Source: Geosiphon pyriformis (Eukaryota; Glomeromycota; Glomeromycetes; Archaeosporales; Geosiphonaceae). Taken from it: a stretch of 64,000 nucleotides of DNA. The translations under genes were made by a program, and so were the position numbers. The stretch is from the NCBI GenBank assembly GCA_016748015.1, contig JAAOMT010000675.1, positions 241,341-305,340 of the forward strand, in the 5' to 3' direction. The notes beneath the pieces were generated by a model that was given only the letters and a program-made list of their open reading frames with translations, was not told the DNA's origin and ran no database searches. Below are positions 34,298-46,400 of the stretch, in pieces (position 1 is the stretch's first letter; every line of letters begins with the position of its first letter).

Positions 34298-37200
34298 CTA
34301 TACATCTATATGCACAAAAACTGGATCTCCAATACCTGAAAAAAATGGACAAAACTTACGAAACCCAAAACCAACTCCAAAAGCCTCAGCCACCCCCAGC
34401 AACCTGACCACACCAGCCGAAAACACTATAGGCAAACCAGAAATTGAAGCAGGAGCGGAGCCATCACGTGGAATCAAACCGTGCTTTTCCATAAATGCTC
34501 AGTGTTTGGCCCAGACCAACCAAACATCTTTCCGAAACGCTAGACAAAACTCATGCACAAAGCTCACAATCCTCTTAGCACCCTTCTTAGAATCTTTAAA
34601 GACCAAAACAGACTCACGAAACCATTTATCGAAAACAAAGCCCTTACACAGAGCAACACCAACCCCAACCTCAGAAACACAAGAAGCCAAGGCCTGTAAG
34701 ACACATAAAGAAGAGCAAGAAAGACCAGAAAGAGCCTCCCAAGCTGAAGCATGTGCGCCCAACAAATGAGCATGGCCGACAGCATCCTGAGGACACGAAA
34801 AGACATGATCTGAGGTTTCAACGTCACCACAAAACAGACAGACCACATTGGGGTATCTCCTATCATATAAACATTTGCACACAACAACAGGAAGCCGATG
34901 ATGGAGAGCCTTCATAAAGTAAGTACAACAGTCTGCTGTGCACATGTTGGTAAAACCGGATGCCAAGTGAGAATCGGGGTGCCACACCATAGAAAACATA
35001 GACCAATTGATATTAGCATGCAAACTATTATCCACAATATAAGAACCCACTCCAATCTCCCAATGAGCTTGATGAACTGACCGGAAAACATCACAAATAA
35101 AGTGTCTAGAATTACCAGAAACTGCCGTATTACCAGCACATAAAAAACATTTACTGACTAAATAAGGTAGGCACCAAGCAGAGAGAGCAGCATCTTTGGT
35201 GAGTGCATTAGCACGCTCATTGCCTGAGACACCTGAATGACCTTTTACCTTAACCCAATTCACATCCAAATTCTTTTGATGAATGACGGTGGCAATGTGA
35301 CAACGCTCGATCCAACAGCGGTTCCTGAAATCCAGACAAACCAGTAAAGACTCTGACCTACATGCATCCAAAGCAGCCTGGCTATCTGAGAACAAGTCAA
35401 TTGAACGAGAAAAAGAAACACACTCAAGGGCCAAAGCTATGACTTGTAGTTCTGTCAGAGTAGAAGAAACCAAACCAGACACCCCAACACCCAAACCCAA
35501 GTTAATGTCCTCAAAAAAAACAGCAGCATCTGCTCTCATGTCAACAGTGCCCAGACCAGAAAGAGACTCATCCGTATACACAGAAAGGCGGGCAGCATCA
35601 ATGGTTGGCAAAGTGTCACGAATCACACCAAAATCACGAGAAAGATGAATATCAGACACAGCATGACCATCCACCAAAGAAGAACTTGAGGAGAGAGGCA
35701 CAACGCTACCAAGAAAGCGAACAGAAAGATTAAACCAGAAAGGGACTAGGCCACGAGGGTCCAGCCTCTTCCAACGCTTGAAGATCCCCCAACTGAAAAC
35801 ATCACCATTACAGTCACGAAGCTGTTCCACGAAAGCAATTCCATAATGCCTGAGTGAAGAGATATACTTGAAAAAACAGGATTTACCAAGAACCAAAGAC
35901 ATAGGAGTACTGCACTGATGACAAAAAGCACAAGCTAGAGGGCCTCCCAAAGACAAATCACACCCAGAAAAAATGTGAACCACACCTGCCAAAAAATTAT
36001 CCGAGGGACTGATACCAACATGAGCCGGAAACAGTAAGGGATGACAAGGACGCCAGTTGAGAACCTGGAGGTCATGAGACCTATAAGAAAACAAGCGACC
36101 CAAGACACCAGTAGAATTTGCAAAAGCAACAACGGAGGCCAATTTACTCTCAGCTTGGATCTGTTCGAAAGTTTTTAAATTGTACAAAGAGGGGTGATGA
36201 AGTGCATCACTGGGGAAATCACATGGCAATCCAGACTTAAACTTTAAGACCTTGCATACCAAAGCATCCCATTTACTACAAACACCAACAGAAACAAAAC
36301 TGAACTGAGTTCTGTAGCTGATGATGGGGAAAAGAACTGCAAACACCAAATATGCACACTGTTTGTCCGAAATCGCCTTTCTCAAAACAAGATTCACAAA
36401 AAACCGTACATCAGCCTGAGTTTTAGCCAAGCTAGGCTTCAATAGACTCTTAGAAGACAAAAAAATACCCAAATAGCAATGAGATTCCCCTCTCTTGGCA
36501 ATGGAAATAGGCACACCACTGATAGTTAAATGAAGATCCAGCACCCAGCAATTGATGAAGATGGCCACCGTTTTGTCATTGTTCACAGAAATATCGTTAA
36601 ACTTAAAAAACTCACTAGCAATATCAAGAATGCATTGTGTAGCAGCCTGGCTGCTACCAACCCAAATAGTATTATCGACAAAAGCGCCAGCAGCAAGAAA
36701 TGAAAACAGCCCAGCTTGAGGATCCACTCGGCCAGTTCTTAATATGAAATGAAAATTCAACCTGTAATCATACATACTATTTTGTCTCTTGACCTCGCAC
36801 AAAAGTGAATCATAAAAAATATGCCAGAGAAGAGGCAAGAAGACTTCCCCCTGATCCAGCCCATTATGGACACAATATCTGTTAGTCAAGCCAAAGTCAG
36901 TCATCACTCTGTTGACGTGACCCTTGTGAATACTGCCAAAAAATCTAATAAACCTGTCACACATTTTGATCCTGACTAGACTCTTCCTAAGATGTTCCCA
37001 ATCAACCGAATCATAAGCCTTGCACATGTCCTGTAAAACCAGCCAAAGTTCACGGTTCTTCTCCAAGGCATCCTCAACCACAGAACTGATAGCAAAAATG
37101 GGAGATTGCGTCGTCGTATCCTTCAAAACTGAAAAATTGTTCCCACGAAGAACATCAAAAGTGCTGCAAGCCAGAGAGATCCTATCTGAAAAGATCTTGG

Positions 37201-38986
37201 AGAGAATCTTGCGGGCTGTTTCAATTAAAGCTATAGGACGGGTGTTCGTTAGAACTCCCTCCCATTCATATGGTTTAGGAATCATCGAAACCCAAGCTTC
37301 TCTCCAAGGCCCAGAGACTGACTTGTCAGCCAAACAGAAATTCAAGAGCACTAAAAGCATATCCAAAACAGATTTGTCACAATGTTTCCATAATTCGTTG
37401 GAGATACCAGAAAGACCAGCCACTTTTCCATCAGAAAGATCCTTAACAACAGCTGACAACTCATCAAAACTAATCAAACGCATGACATCAGAGAAAGCAC
37501 CATCGAACACGTAATCCAGAGGCCGATATTAATGAGCCCAATTCTCAAACAAGTCAGACACCACCTCACGTTTCCTGGTCCATCTCTTCATAATTTTGTC
37601 CACCTTAGACTTAACCAAAACAGGCTCTAAAATCAACTTATCTTCTACAACCAAATGATCCAGGACCACCTTGCAAAAAGGATGCTCCAAAACACTCCTA
37701 ATGGTGTAACCCTTGTTCAGCTCAAAACTCTCCATCCTCTTACCAATAGCCTGTTTGATCGAGGATTCCTCAGCGCACTTGGATTCCACTAACTTGAAGG
37801 AGCGGTATAATTTTCTTGCTTTGGCCAGCACAGAACAAATAAGATCAAAATTAGAACCTGAAAGAAACAGAGACTTAACCACCGATGCACCAGGGGAGTC
37901 AAGTCTGTGCCACACCTCCAACAAAGAAGCAAAACCATCACTAAAAGCCAAACGCGAAGCCTTAACCAACTTAGAAACCAGCAGCTCCAGCTTGTGAAAC
38001 CTAAAAGAAGTCTTGGTAAACACGTCATCAAAATCTTTGAACCATTTTTTCTTAAATGTACCACCCACTGAAAGAACCATAATCTTGTGAACAATGTCCC
38101 ACATAGCATCCACATCTGCAAATCTGACTGCCACACCAAAAACATCTGAGAACATAGAAACATTAGCAGCTGAGACATCCCTGAACTCCAACCACTTAGC
38201 TTTATTGGCACTTTTGACGTCAAACTTCCAACAGTCTTTATTCACTTGCTTGTGAAGAGAATTCAAACGTGTATCCAAGAGCCCACCCAAACCCAAATCC
38301 ACTGAAACAGCTTGTTGGTCCATGTCAAAATGCTCACTGACATTCAAAACTTCATGTCGCACTATCGCATTGACAAGACTCGAGGAGACAAACACGTAAT
38401 CAATAGTTTTCTTAACACCCCTAGAATTTTCCCAAGTGGGCATTTTTGCAGCTGCACTACCAACTAAAGAATTGACCAGACCCAAATCAAAGCATCTTTT
38501 GAAACTTGCACTTTTATGAGAGCCGTTTTTATTAAAATCGCCACTGAGAATAATGAAAAAAGATTTGTTGACAGTCTTTGCAATGAGAAAATTGACTTCA
38601 CCAGCCTGAGAGAACTGAACCACCGAAGAAGCACCAGCATAAAGCCCCAAAATCAACACAGAAAGTTTGCTCTTGAAAAGTAATTTAATGGAAAGGAGCC
38701 GACCAGGCACCTCAAAAACCTTGCACACATGACAAGCCAAAGAAACGTCCATGATAACAGTAACACTTGCACCCAAGTGACCGGAGTCCAAACCAGAAGA
38801 GAACACTCGGACACCATCAAACTTGTCCGCAATCCATGGACAAACCTTACTCTTTAATTTCGTTTCAGTAATGATAGAGACCAAATTGTTCATTTCCTTA
38901 TGCCACCTAATAATGTCCTCTTGCTTAGCGGGATTGTTCATGCCCCTGACGTTACATGTAGCAACTTTCCAGACTAAACTGCTCAT
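34298..38986 (-). pseudogene. LINE ORF2: endonuclease, reverse transcriptase, RNase H
   Basis: One frame of 1,562 codons from ATG 38986 to stop 34298, interrupted only by TAA at 37531-37529 (CAA-type) and TGA at 34501-34499 (CGA-type; the 29 kb copy has SHR there). Endonuclease residues ~1-235: N12, E41 in TETK, D150 in SGDFN, D197 in IDYVF, H219. Reverse transcriptase follows: DMCKAYD (~653-659), and the catalytic box reads FVDN (~769-772) instead of the usual xxDD. RNase H ~1135-1270: YTDES, TELQ and FSDSQ are present, but the last Asp site reads ERAN. The zinc motif CLFCGDVETSDHVFSC is near the C-terminus. The product would nick target DNA and reverse transcribe the element RNA; at least two acidic catalytic residues appear lost. 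Confidence 0.93.
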
Positions 38987-39068
38987 TGAGTGAGGGGTAG
39001 AGACACCGAAAGTGCACCCATACTATCCATCTTGGCCGAAAGGCCTAGAACTGTCTCCATCAGACACT

Positions 39069-40775
39069 TCATGCTGTCTTCCAGCTTAGACACTGAAGAT
39101 ATATCAAAAGACACCACTCCGCAACATTCCCACTACTAGTGAACACACCTGAACCCTCACTTATCACTACATCCACCCCTTGATCCTGTGATGAAGGGGT
39201 CACCAATGGCTGACATCCAGGGCTAGGCTGGGGAACTGTTGGCCCGAGTACATCCAACCTCTTAGCCAGCTTACCAACTTGCTCCGTGAGGCTGGTGAGA
39301 CTGCGCTCAAGAGCGGCAAACCTATCGTTGACTTCCATTGCAACCAGTTGGGATGGCTTCATTTCTGAAGAGGAGCCATTATTCACCACAACGTTTTGAC
39401 TAGAGAGAGGGGGCGGAAAACACCCGCGAGCAATCTTTGCCTAAGAGAGACCACCAAAAGAGACCGGACGGGCAACTGGAGCCAAGTGTTTGGCATAGAT
39501 GGTTGCTAGCCTGCTTTTATCCGTATCCGAGAAAACCCTATGCAGCAAACTACCAGAAGATAATTTCCCACCAACTGCACAACCCAATGACGTGTGACCC
39601 AATTTCTCACACTTGGCGCATTTAGCAGAAATGAGGCGAGACCAGCAGAGATTGGTGTTCCTGAGTACTGGTGTGGTTCCCACAGCAGCATCCAATGATT
39701 CAGCAGAGTCGAAACAAACAACAGCACACCTGGCCCGAGCATACATAACAGAATGACGATCAATGACACACGTTTTCTCACCCACAGATCTAACAAAGTC
39801 CTAAATATCATGAGTGTTGGTCCCTATCGGCAATGTATAGAGCAGTGCCCTATGTTGGTCCCTTACATCCCATGCTTTCTTGTCTGAATCAGCCCTAGCC
39901 ACACGTACAGCATCTTTCCCGATTAAAATAAACTACTCAGCTGCGACCAAATCAGCCTGATCCAATTGTTCGAATTCCACCATCGCCTTCTGCCACAGCC
40001 TGATTAACTGCATCTTGATCGCCTTAATAACTTCAAACTCGGATAGCACAGCGCGCACAGCCTCAGCCGATGTTCCAATTGGAATTTCTTTTATGACCAC
40101 AGCCCAATCTGATCGCTCAGATGATCTCTTAAGATCAATGTTTACCATAATATTTGCACCAGTAGCCTTTTCAGTGGCTTTCATTAGACTTGATTCGGAA
40201 GTGAATGTCACTCTGATGATATCTGAAAATTTTGAGGGAGTAGATGCCCCCCCAAAACTATTAATTCCAGAAAATAATTTCCTCACCACCACAAGTTTTT
40301 CCTGAGAAGATTTGCCAGCCACTTTATCCAAGCCAATATCCAATGCGAATGACTTCCTGACCAGAACATTGACCAAATTTTTCATAGAAGAAGGGAGCTC
40401 AAGAGGAGCATCCGAGAAAACACCATCATCACTACCAACTTTTGAGAAGTCAATCTTTCTCAATGGCTTGCCCAACGCCTTCTTGGTTTTAACCTTCAAA
40501 CTCGTGGGCATCTGATCATAATCTCTACCAGCCAGAGCTCCACCATCACCATAATCAAAGCTGGTTTCCTCCACCAGACACTCCTCTTCCATATCAACAC
40601 TCTCAGACTTAGTAGTGTCCCCAGTCTCTGAACTCCATGAACAAACACCAGGAACTCCAACAGCAATCCCTCCATTATCAACACCCTCTGCCAACGCACC
40701 TCTCTTCCTCTTTTTTCTTGATGCAACTGCCTTAAAACCACTCTCAGAACCAGAAACTTTAGCAGTTTTTTTCAT
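39069..40775 (-). pseudogene. LINE ORF1: nucleic-acid-binding protein
   Basis: One frame of ~568 codons from ATG 40775 to 39069 with three internal TAG. The first, near 39930, stands where Trp fits (AAE-stop-FILIGKDAV). The second, near 39800, and the third, near 39440, stand where Gln fits. The N-terminus is basic (KKRKRG). Residues ~386-399 form a CCHC zinc knuckle, CAKCEKLGHTSLGC (C-x2-C-x4-H-x4-C). A short heptad-like segment follows (FAALERSLTSL). ORF1 proteins of this kind bind the element RNA. Confidence 0.9.
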
Positions 40776-40923
40776 AACAGCAATAACAGAGCCAACAGTA
40801 GCCTCGTAATCGAAGAACGGTTTTGATTTATCGTACTGAATGGTAAAAAACTTCTTTCGAAAAAACTTTTAACTCTTTTTTTGGGAATTTTGGACGAAAG
40901 AGAGAAAGAAGTTATTTAATTTT

Positions 40924-40935
40924 TTAACTAAAATT
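40924..40935. repeat. Target-site duplication, 5' side of LINE
   Basis: TTAACTAAAATT, identical to 34153-34164. Confidence 0.85.
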
Positions 40936-43440
40936 ATAGTTTTATTTATATTTTTTTTAAAAATAAATATCAATTAAATAATTTTTTTAAATTTTAAGAA
41001 AGTAATAGTTTTTTTAAACAAAAAACAATTTTTTTAATTATAGATAAATTAATATCCAAAATATAGAACTTTTTAATAAATATTTTTACTTTTTTTAATT
41101 AAATTAAGATTAATTTATTTTTGTTCTAAAATAATAATTTAATATAAAAAAAGTTTTATTTTTTTTATTTATATTAAAATCAATTATATTTAGTAAAACA
41201 CTTTTTTAGTTATTAATATTTTTTAGTTATTAGTATTTTTTTAAAAAAAATTTATTTTTATTACCTATTTTATATTTATTATAGTTTTTAAGAATTTAAG
41301 AATTTTTTAATTAAATCTGTTTTTATGTTTACAAATTGTTTAGAATTAATACTTAAAAGTAACTTAATTTTTAAATCTGTTTTATTACTTAAATACTTAA
41401 TATTTTCAATTAAAATTTTTGATTTTTGTGTTAAGTTATTATTAATAAAATTAAAAACAATATTTTTAGCTAATTTTTTATTATTATAATATTACTTATA
41501 ATAATTATTAAATTCAAAACAAAAAAATTTATATTAAATAAAATAGTAAAAAATATAATAAAATAAAAACAAAAAAGTTTTTTATTTAAAATATTATAAA
41601 ATATTATAAAATATTAAAATTTTTACAAGATATTTTGCATTATTAAAAATATATTAAATATAATATTTAATTTTGTTATAATTATAAATATGAAAAAATT
41701 TTGTGTTTTAAATAATAACAATAAAAACATATTGGCTAATTTTAATTTAAATTGGTTTTTAGTTATATTTTTTAATATATTAATTTTCAATTAATTTTTG
41801 CTAATCTTAAAAACAAAACAAGACATATTTTTATACATGTTTTTATCTAATTATATTATTAAGCTAAAGATCAAATTAATCAGATAAAAATAAAATTAAC
41901 TGTTTTTTTTTTGTTTTTTGGTATTGTTTTTAATAATATATAAGAAATAATTATTGATTATTAAAAATTTACTAAATAAATAGTTTTTACTTTAATGTTT
42001 AATATCTTTTTAAGATTAAATTGGTTTTTATTAAAATTGTATTTTAGTTTATATATAAATTTATTAATATTAAATCTGTATTTAATAATAATATAAAGCT
42101 TTTTTATATAAAATTTGTTTTTTAAGCTTTTATATACTATATTTTAAGCTAACTTAATTGTTTTATTTCTTTTTTTACTTTTAAAATAGTTAAATTTATA
42201 ATAATTTTTGAGTTTTTTTTTTTGCTATTATTTTTTTATATGCTATGCTTTTGAATGTTTTTATAACTAATATTAAAATAATTTTTAATGTTTATAATAT
42301 TATTAAAGATTTTTTTTCTTTTTTTTGTTGTTATTAATATTATTTTGCTATTAATTATATTGTTAATAAAAAACAATAAATTTTTAATAAGCTAATTTAA
42401 TTTTTAAAGTATTTTTTATATTTTAAACTATGTATATTATTAAACTTATTATAAAATAGCCAATTCTATATTAATTATTTTATGTAATTACTTTGTAGTA
42501 AAAATAAATTTTTTTACAGATATTTTTATTTGTAAACTTTTTAAACTATGTGTAATTACTTTGCTATAAAAGTTAATTTTTTTACAAAAAATCTCAATTA
42601 TAAATTATTTAATAATATAAAAAATAAAATAAAAAATAAAAAGTAAAAAATTAAAAATTATCTTTGGTTTAAGTATAAAATTGATTAAGTAATTATTAAA
42701 ATTAATAGTTAATTAATTTTAGAATATTAATTAAAATTATGAATTTTTAAAAAAGTTTGATTTTTAAGTAAATTTTATTAAATTAATTTGTAATTACTAA
42801 ATAATTATTAAGAAAATAATTTTAAGAAAAAAAATATTTTTTAAAGAATAAAATTTTTTTATATAACTTATTATAATACTATTTTATAATTTAACACTTT
42901 TTTTTGATAATTTTTTAATTAACTAAAAATATATTTTGTTGTAAATTATTAATTATTTTAAATATTTTATTAAATTTTTAAGTATTTTGGCAAATTTTTA
43001 AATATTACATAGTTTAAAATATTATATAATCTAATTATTATAATTAGTTATACTTATATATTATACAAATTAAGTTTATTAATTGAATAGTAATATTTAA
43101 TAATTTAATAAAATAATAAATAATAAATTAAAATAATAATATATGCTAATTAATAATAAAAATTATAAAAATAATTTTATGCTATTTAATAATTCAAATT
43201 TTTATTAATAATAATAATAAATTTTCAAAGTTTTATTAAAATTTGCTAATATTTTATAATATATTATTGTTTATTTTAAATTTTTTAATATAATTACAGC
43301 TATTTTAATATATTAATTAGTTTTAATAAGCAAAAATAATATTAGAATTTTTTTTCTAATTATATAATTTTTAAAATCAGTAAATCAGTTTTTTAAATTA
43401 ATAATTATTTTTATTATTATTATTTTTTTTTTATTAAATA
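40936..43440 (+). pseudogene. AT-saturated LINE ORF1 remnant split by a repeat
   Basis: 41.99-42.34 kb aligns with 30.64-31.01 kb (shared AAGATTAAATTGGTTT, ATATAAAGCTTTTTT, AATATTAAAATA), and 43.20-43.44 kb with 31.04-31.17 kb. The two parts are separated by a copy of the dispersed non-coding repeat. No frame is open. 40.94-41.9 kb is extremely AT-rich and probably the 5' part of the same copy. Confidence 0.5.
42350..43200 (+). repeat. Dispersed non-coding repeat, degraded copy
   Basis: Same orientation as the 31.5 kb copy. Two GTAATTACTTTG units (about 42.48 and 42.55 kb) and the AATATATGCTAATTAAT motif near the end are preserved. Confidence 0.6.
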
Positions 43441-46400
43441 CAGTCTAACTACTATTTAACATATAAAAATAAATAAGTAAATCAAACTAAAGATAGTTTA
43501 TGTATCTTTTATATATAACTAGTTATTTGGACCAATCAAAACAACATTACACATTTATAAAAACTTCTGTACTATTGTTTATATCAAAAAAAAAACATAA
43601 TCTACACAAACCAAAATTGACAACAAAAGATTCAACAATACTAAGTAAACAAATTATCTTTTTAAACAAAAAACTAAACAAACTACACAACAAATTAAAT
43701 ACCACTTTCATATTATAGACCAAACCACTTTTTTTTATATTAGCTCTAAACTTAGATCTTAATAATTATAACTTACTATAATATTCATTAATCAAATAGT
43801 AAATAAAATTAACTATTATAAATTTTACTTTTTTTAATTACCAAAAACTAATATTATCTTATTCATTTATTTCTTAAAAACAAAATTCTTGTACAAAACT
43901 ACATAAATACCAATATTTAAAGCTTTTGAAAAAAAAGTGCTCAACACTAAAGATAATAATGCAAAGTAATCTTTTACCAAAGATTTCTATAGCTTAAAAT
44001 AACCAAAAAAAATATCAAAATACATAAAAGCATTTTTAGAGCAAGTAAAAACATAATTAGACAACTTAATATTATCATACATCAAACACAAAATGTTTAA
44101 GTAATTTTTATTATAAAGTTTTTTTACAAACAACAACTAATAATCTCTTGTAAATAGGTTTTATTAAATATATGTATAAAGCAGCTGACTTTTTACTAGT
44201 AAATTCAGTTAACATATAAGAGTTTAGATGCCAAACTGAGATAATACATTTCTAATCTATGTACTAAATAAGTAAGTTATTTAAAATCTTTACACTAGAA
44301 CTCACTTTTTATTAAGCATAACAAATAGTTTGATAGATATCACAAACAAAATAATAAGCATTGTCTGAAACTATTTGATTATCTGCCATTAAAATTTTCT
44401 TATAAATTCTAATAGAAAGAACCAAACATAACTATATAGTAGCACAAGTAAAAGCATCTATTTAATCATTGTCTAAATCTTTAAAATAACTTTTTATCTT
44501 TATCTATTTTACAGAAATGTTTTTTAGCTTAATTAAATTAGCAATATGACATTTTTTTATCTAATATCTGTTTTGAAAGTCAGACTGACAAAGCTTAAGT
44601 TTCAATATGTACATATTTATAGCTGCTTGGTTATTTGTATACAAAACTACTGAACAAGACAAGAAAACATATTTCAAGACCAAAACAATTGCTTATAGTT
44701 TTAGTAATATTAAAGATAATATTTTATGCATCTCTATATTATATTTACTTTAATATTAGAGAAGTAACTCACTGCTTTACTAATTATCTTTGTTGTATTC
44801 AAATCTCTCAATAAATTATTAGTATAAATATTAATTTCTCTAGATTACAATTTATGTAAATGCTTATAAACATTTAAAAACTCATTTGAGCTAAAAAAAT
44901 TTGAATAAACTAGATTGGTAGCAGTCTTATTAAACTTAACAGAAAGATTGTTTATATATGCTAATGTTCTTCTAAATTATAATAGTATTAGATTTCTTGG
45001 GCTCAACTTTTTTTAACATTAAAAAGTTTTTTAATTCATAACCAAACTATGTTTATTCAATAAACAGTCTTCAAAGACAAAACCAAAATATTTCAAAAAA
45101 TACACTATATCAAAATAATAAGCATTTCCCAATATTTTAAACATTAAAAAATAGCCAGACTTACAAAATACACTAGACAAATTATTGGCCAAAAAAACTT
45201 TGATGTCCAAAAAAATTCTAATAATTCTTATTAGAAAATTGTTCATAATATTAATTTTTAACTTGACTGAATACTACAAAAAATTTAGAGATATCTACTT
45301 AAAACTTGCAAATTAAAGCACAGTATTTAAATAATTAGCCAAGAATCTCAGCAGTATTAAAAAATTCAACCACCAAAACTACTTTGACTTCTGTCTGTAT
45401 TTGCTTAAGAAACTTCAGACTATACAGAAATAAATAATATAAAGTCTCATTAGAAAAATCTCTTGGCAGATTGGCTTTAAATTTGAGCCTTTTTCTTATC
45501 ATAATATTTTATTTATGATATATACTCTTAGATATAAAACTGAACTGTATTTGGTAATTAACTATAAGCTACAAAACTGTTAAAACTAAATAAAAGAACT
45601 GTTTATCTAACAATGCCTTTTTGAAAACCATATTTAAGAAAAATCTAATATTTGAATGTGTTTTAGTAAGACTTAGCTTGAATAAGTTTTTTATTAACAA
45701 AAAAATGTCCAGATATTTATGAGATTTATCAGACTTGACCACAAAAATCAGTTAGTTACTAATGCACAAAAAAGTCTTTATCACTTTTTGGTTAATAAAA
45801 ATAGTCACTATTTTATTATTATTATTAATAAAAATATTATTAATTTAGAAAAATTCACTTACAATATCCAAAATATACTGCATTAATATCTGACTATTCT
45901 TTATTTATATTGTATTATCAACAAAAGCACCAGCTGCAAAAAATGAAGAAATACTTCTATTAATTTTTAACCTGTTTTTTTTGTCACAAAATTAAAGTTA
46001 ATTTTATATTCACACAAATATTTATATTTTTTAACTTTATACAACAAAGAATCATAAAAAATTCTCCAAAAAAGTAATAAAAAAACTTCACTCTGATCCA
46101 GCCTATTATGAACTATATAGCTATTTGAAAGACCAAATTAGTTATTATTCTGTTAACTCTGTTTTTATAAATATTTTCAAAGAACTTAATAAACCTATTA
46201 CACATTTTGATACATTCCAAACTAGATTTCAAATGATATTATCTGACTAAATTATAGGCTTTGCACATATCTTGTAAAACCAACCAAATTTCTTGACTCT
46301 TTTTTAAAATATTTTTTACTATTAAACCAACAGCAAACACAAAGAACTAAATTGAAGTATTCTTTAAGACTGAAAAATTATTATTATAAAAAACATTAAG

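Larger units (their letters stand above)
34165..40923 (-). mobile_element. Full-length LINE (non-LTR retrotransposon)
   Basis: A 6.76-kb element in reverse orientation with ~150-bp 5' UTR, ORF1, an 82-bp spacer, ORF2, a 3' UTR and an A-rich tail (34165-34187 on this strand as T-run). A perfect 12-bp duplication flanks it. ORF2 carries an EEP endonuclease, reverse transcriptase, RNase H and a C-terminal zinc motif, as in I-like clades of LINEs. It is complete in length but both ORFs carry point nonsense codons, so it cannot move on its own. The GC-richer composition shows it is younger than the AT-saturated DNA it lies in. Confidence 0.95.

Noticed and set aside
34242-34769. Plus-strand ORF of 175 aa
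   Set aside because: Antisense shadow of the LINE ORF2; low-complexity Thr/Pro/Lys composition and no family features.
37020-37514. Plus-strand ORF of 164 aa
   Set aside because: Antisense to the reverse transcriptase domain, whose motifs are clear on the minus strand.
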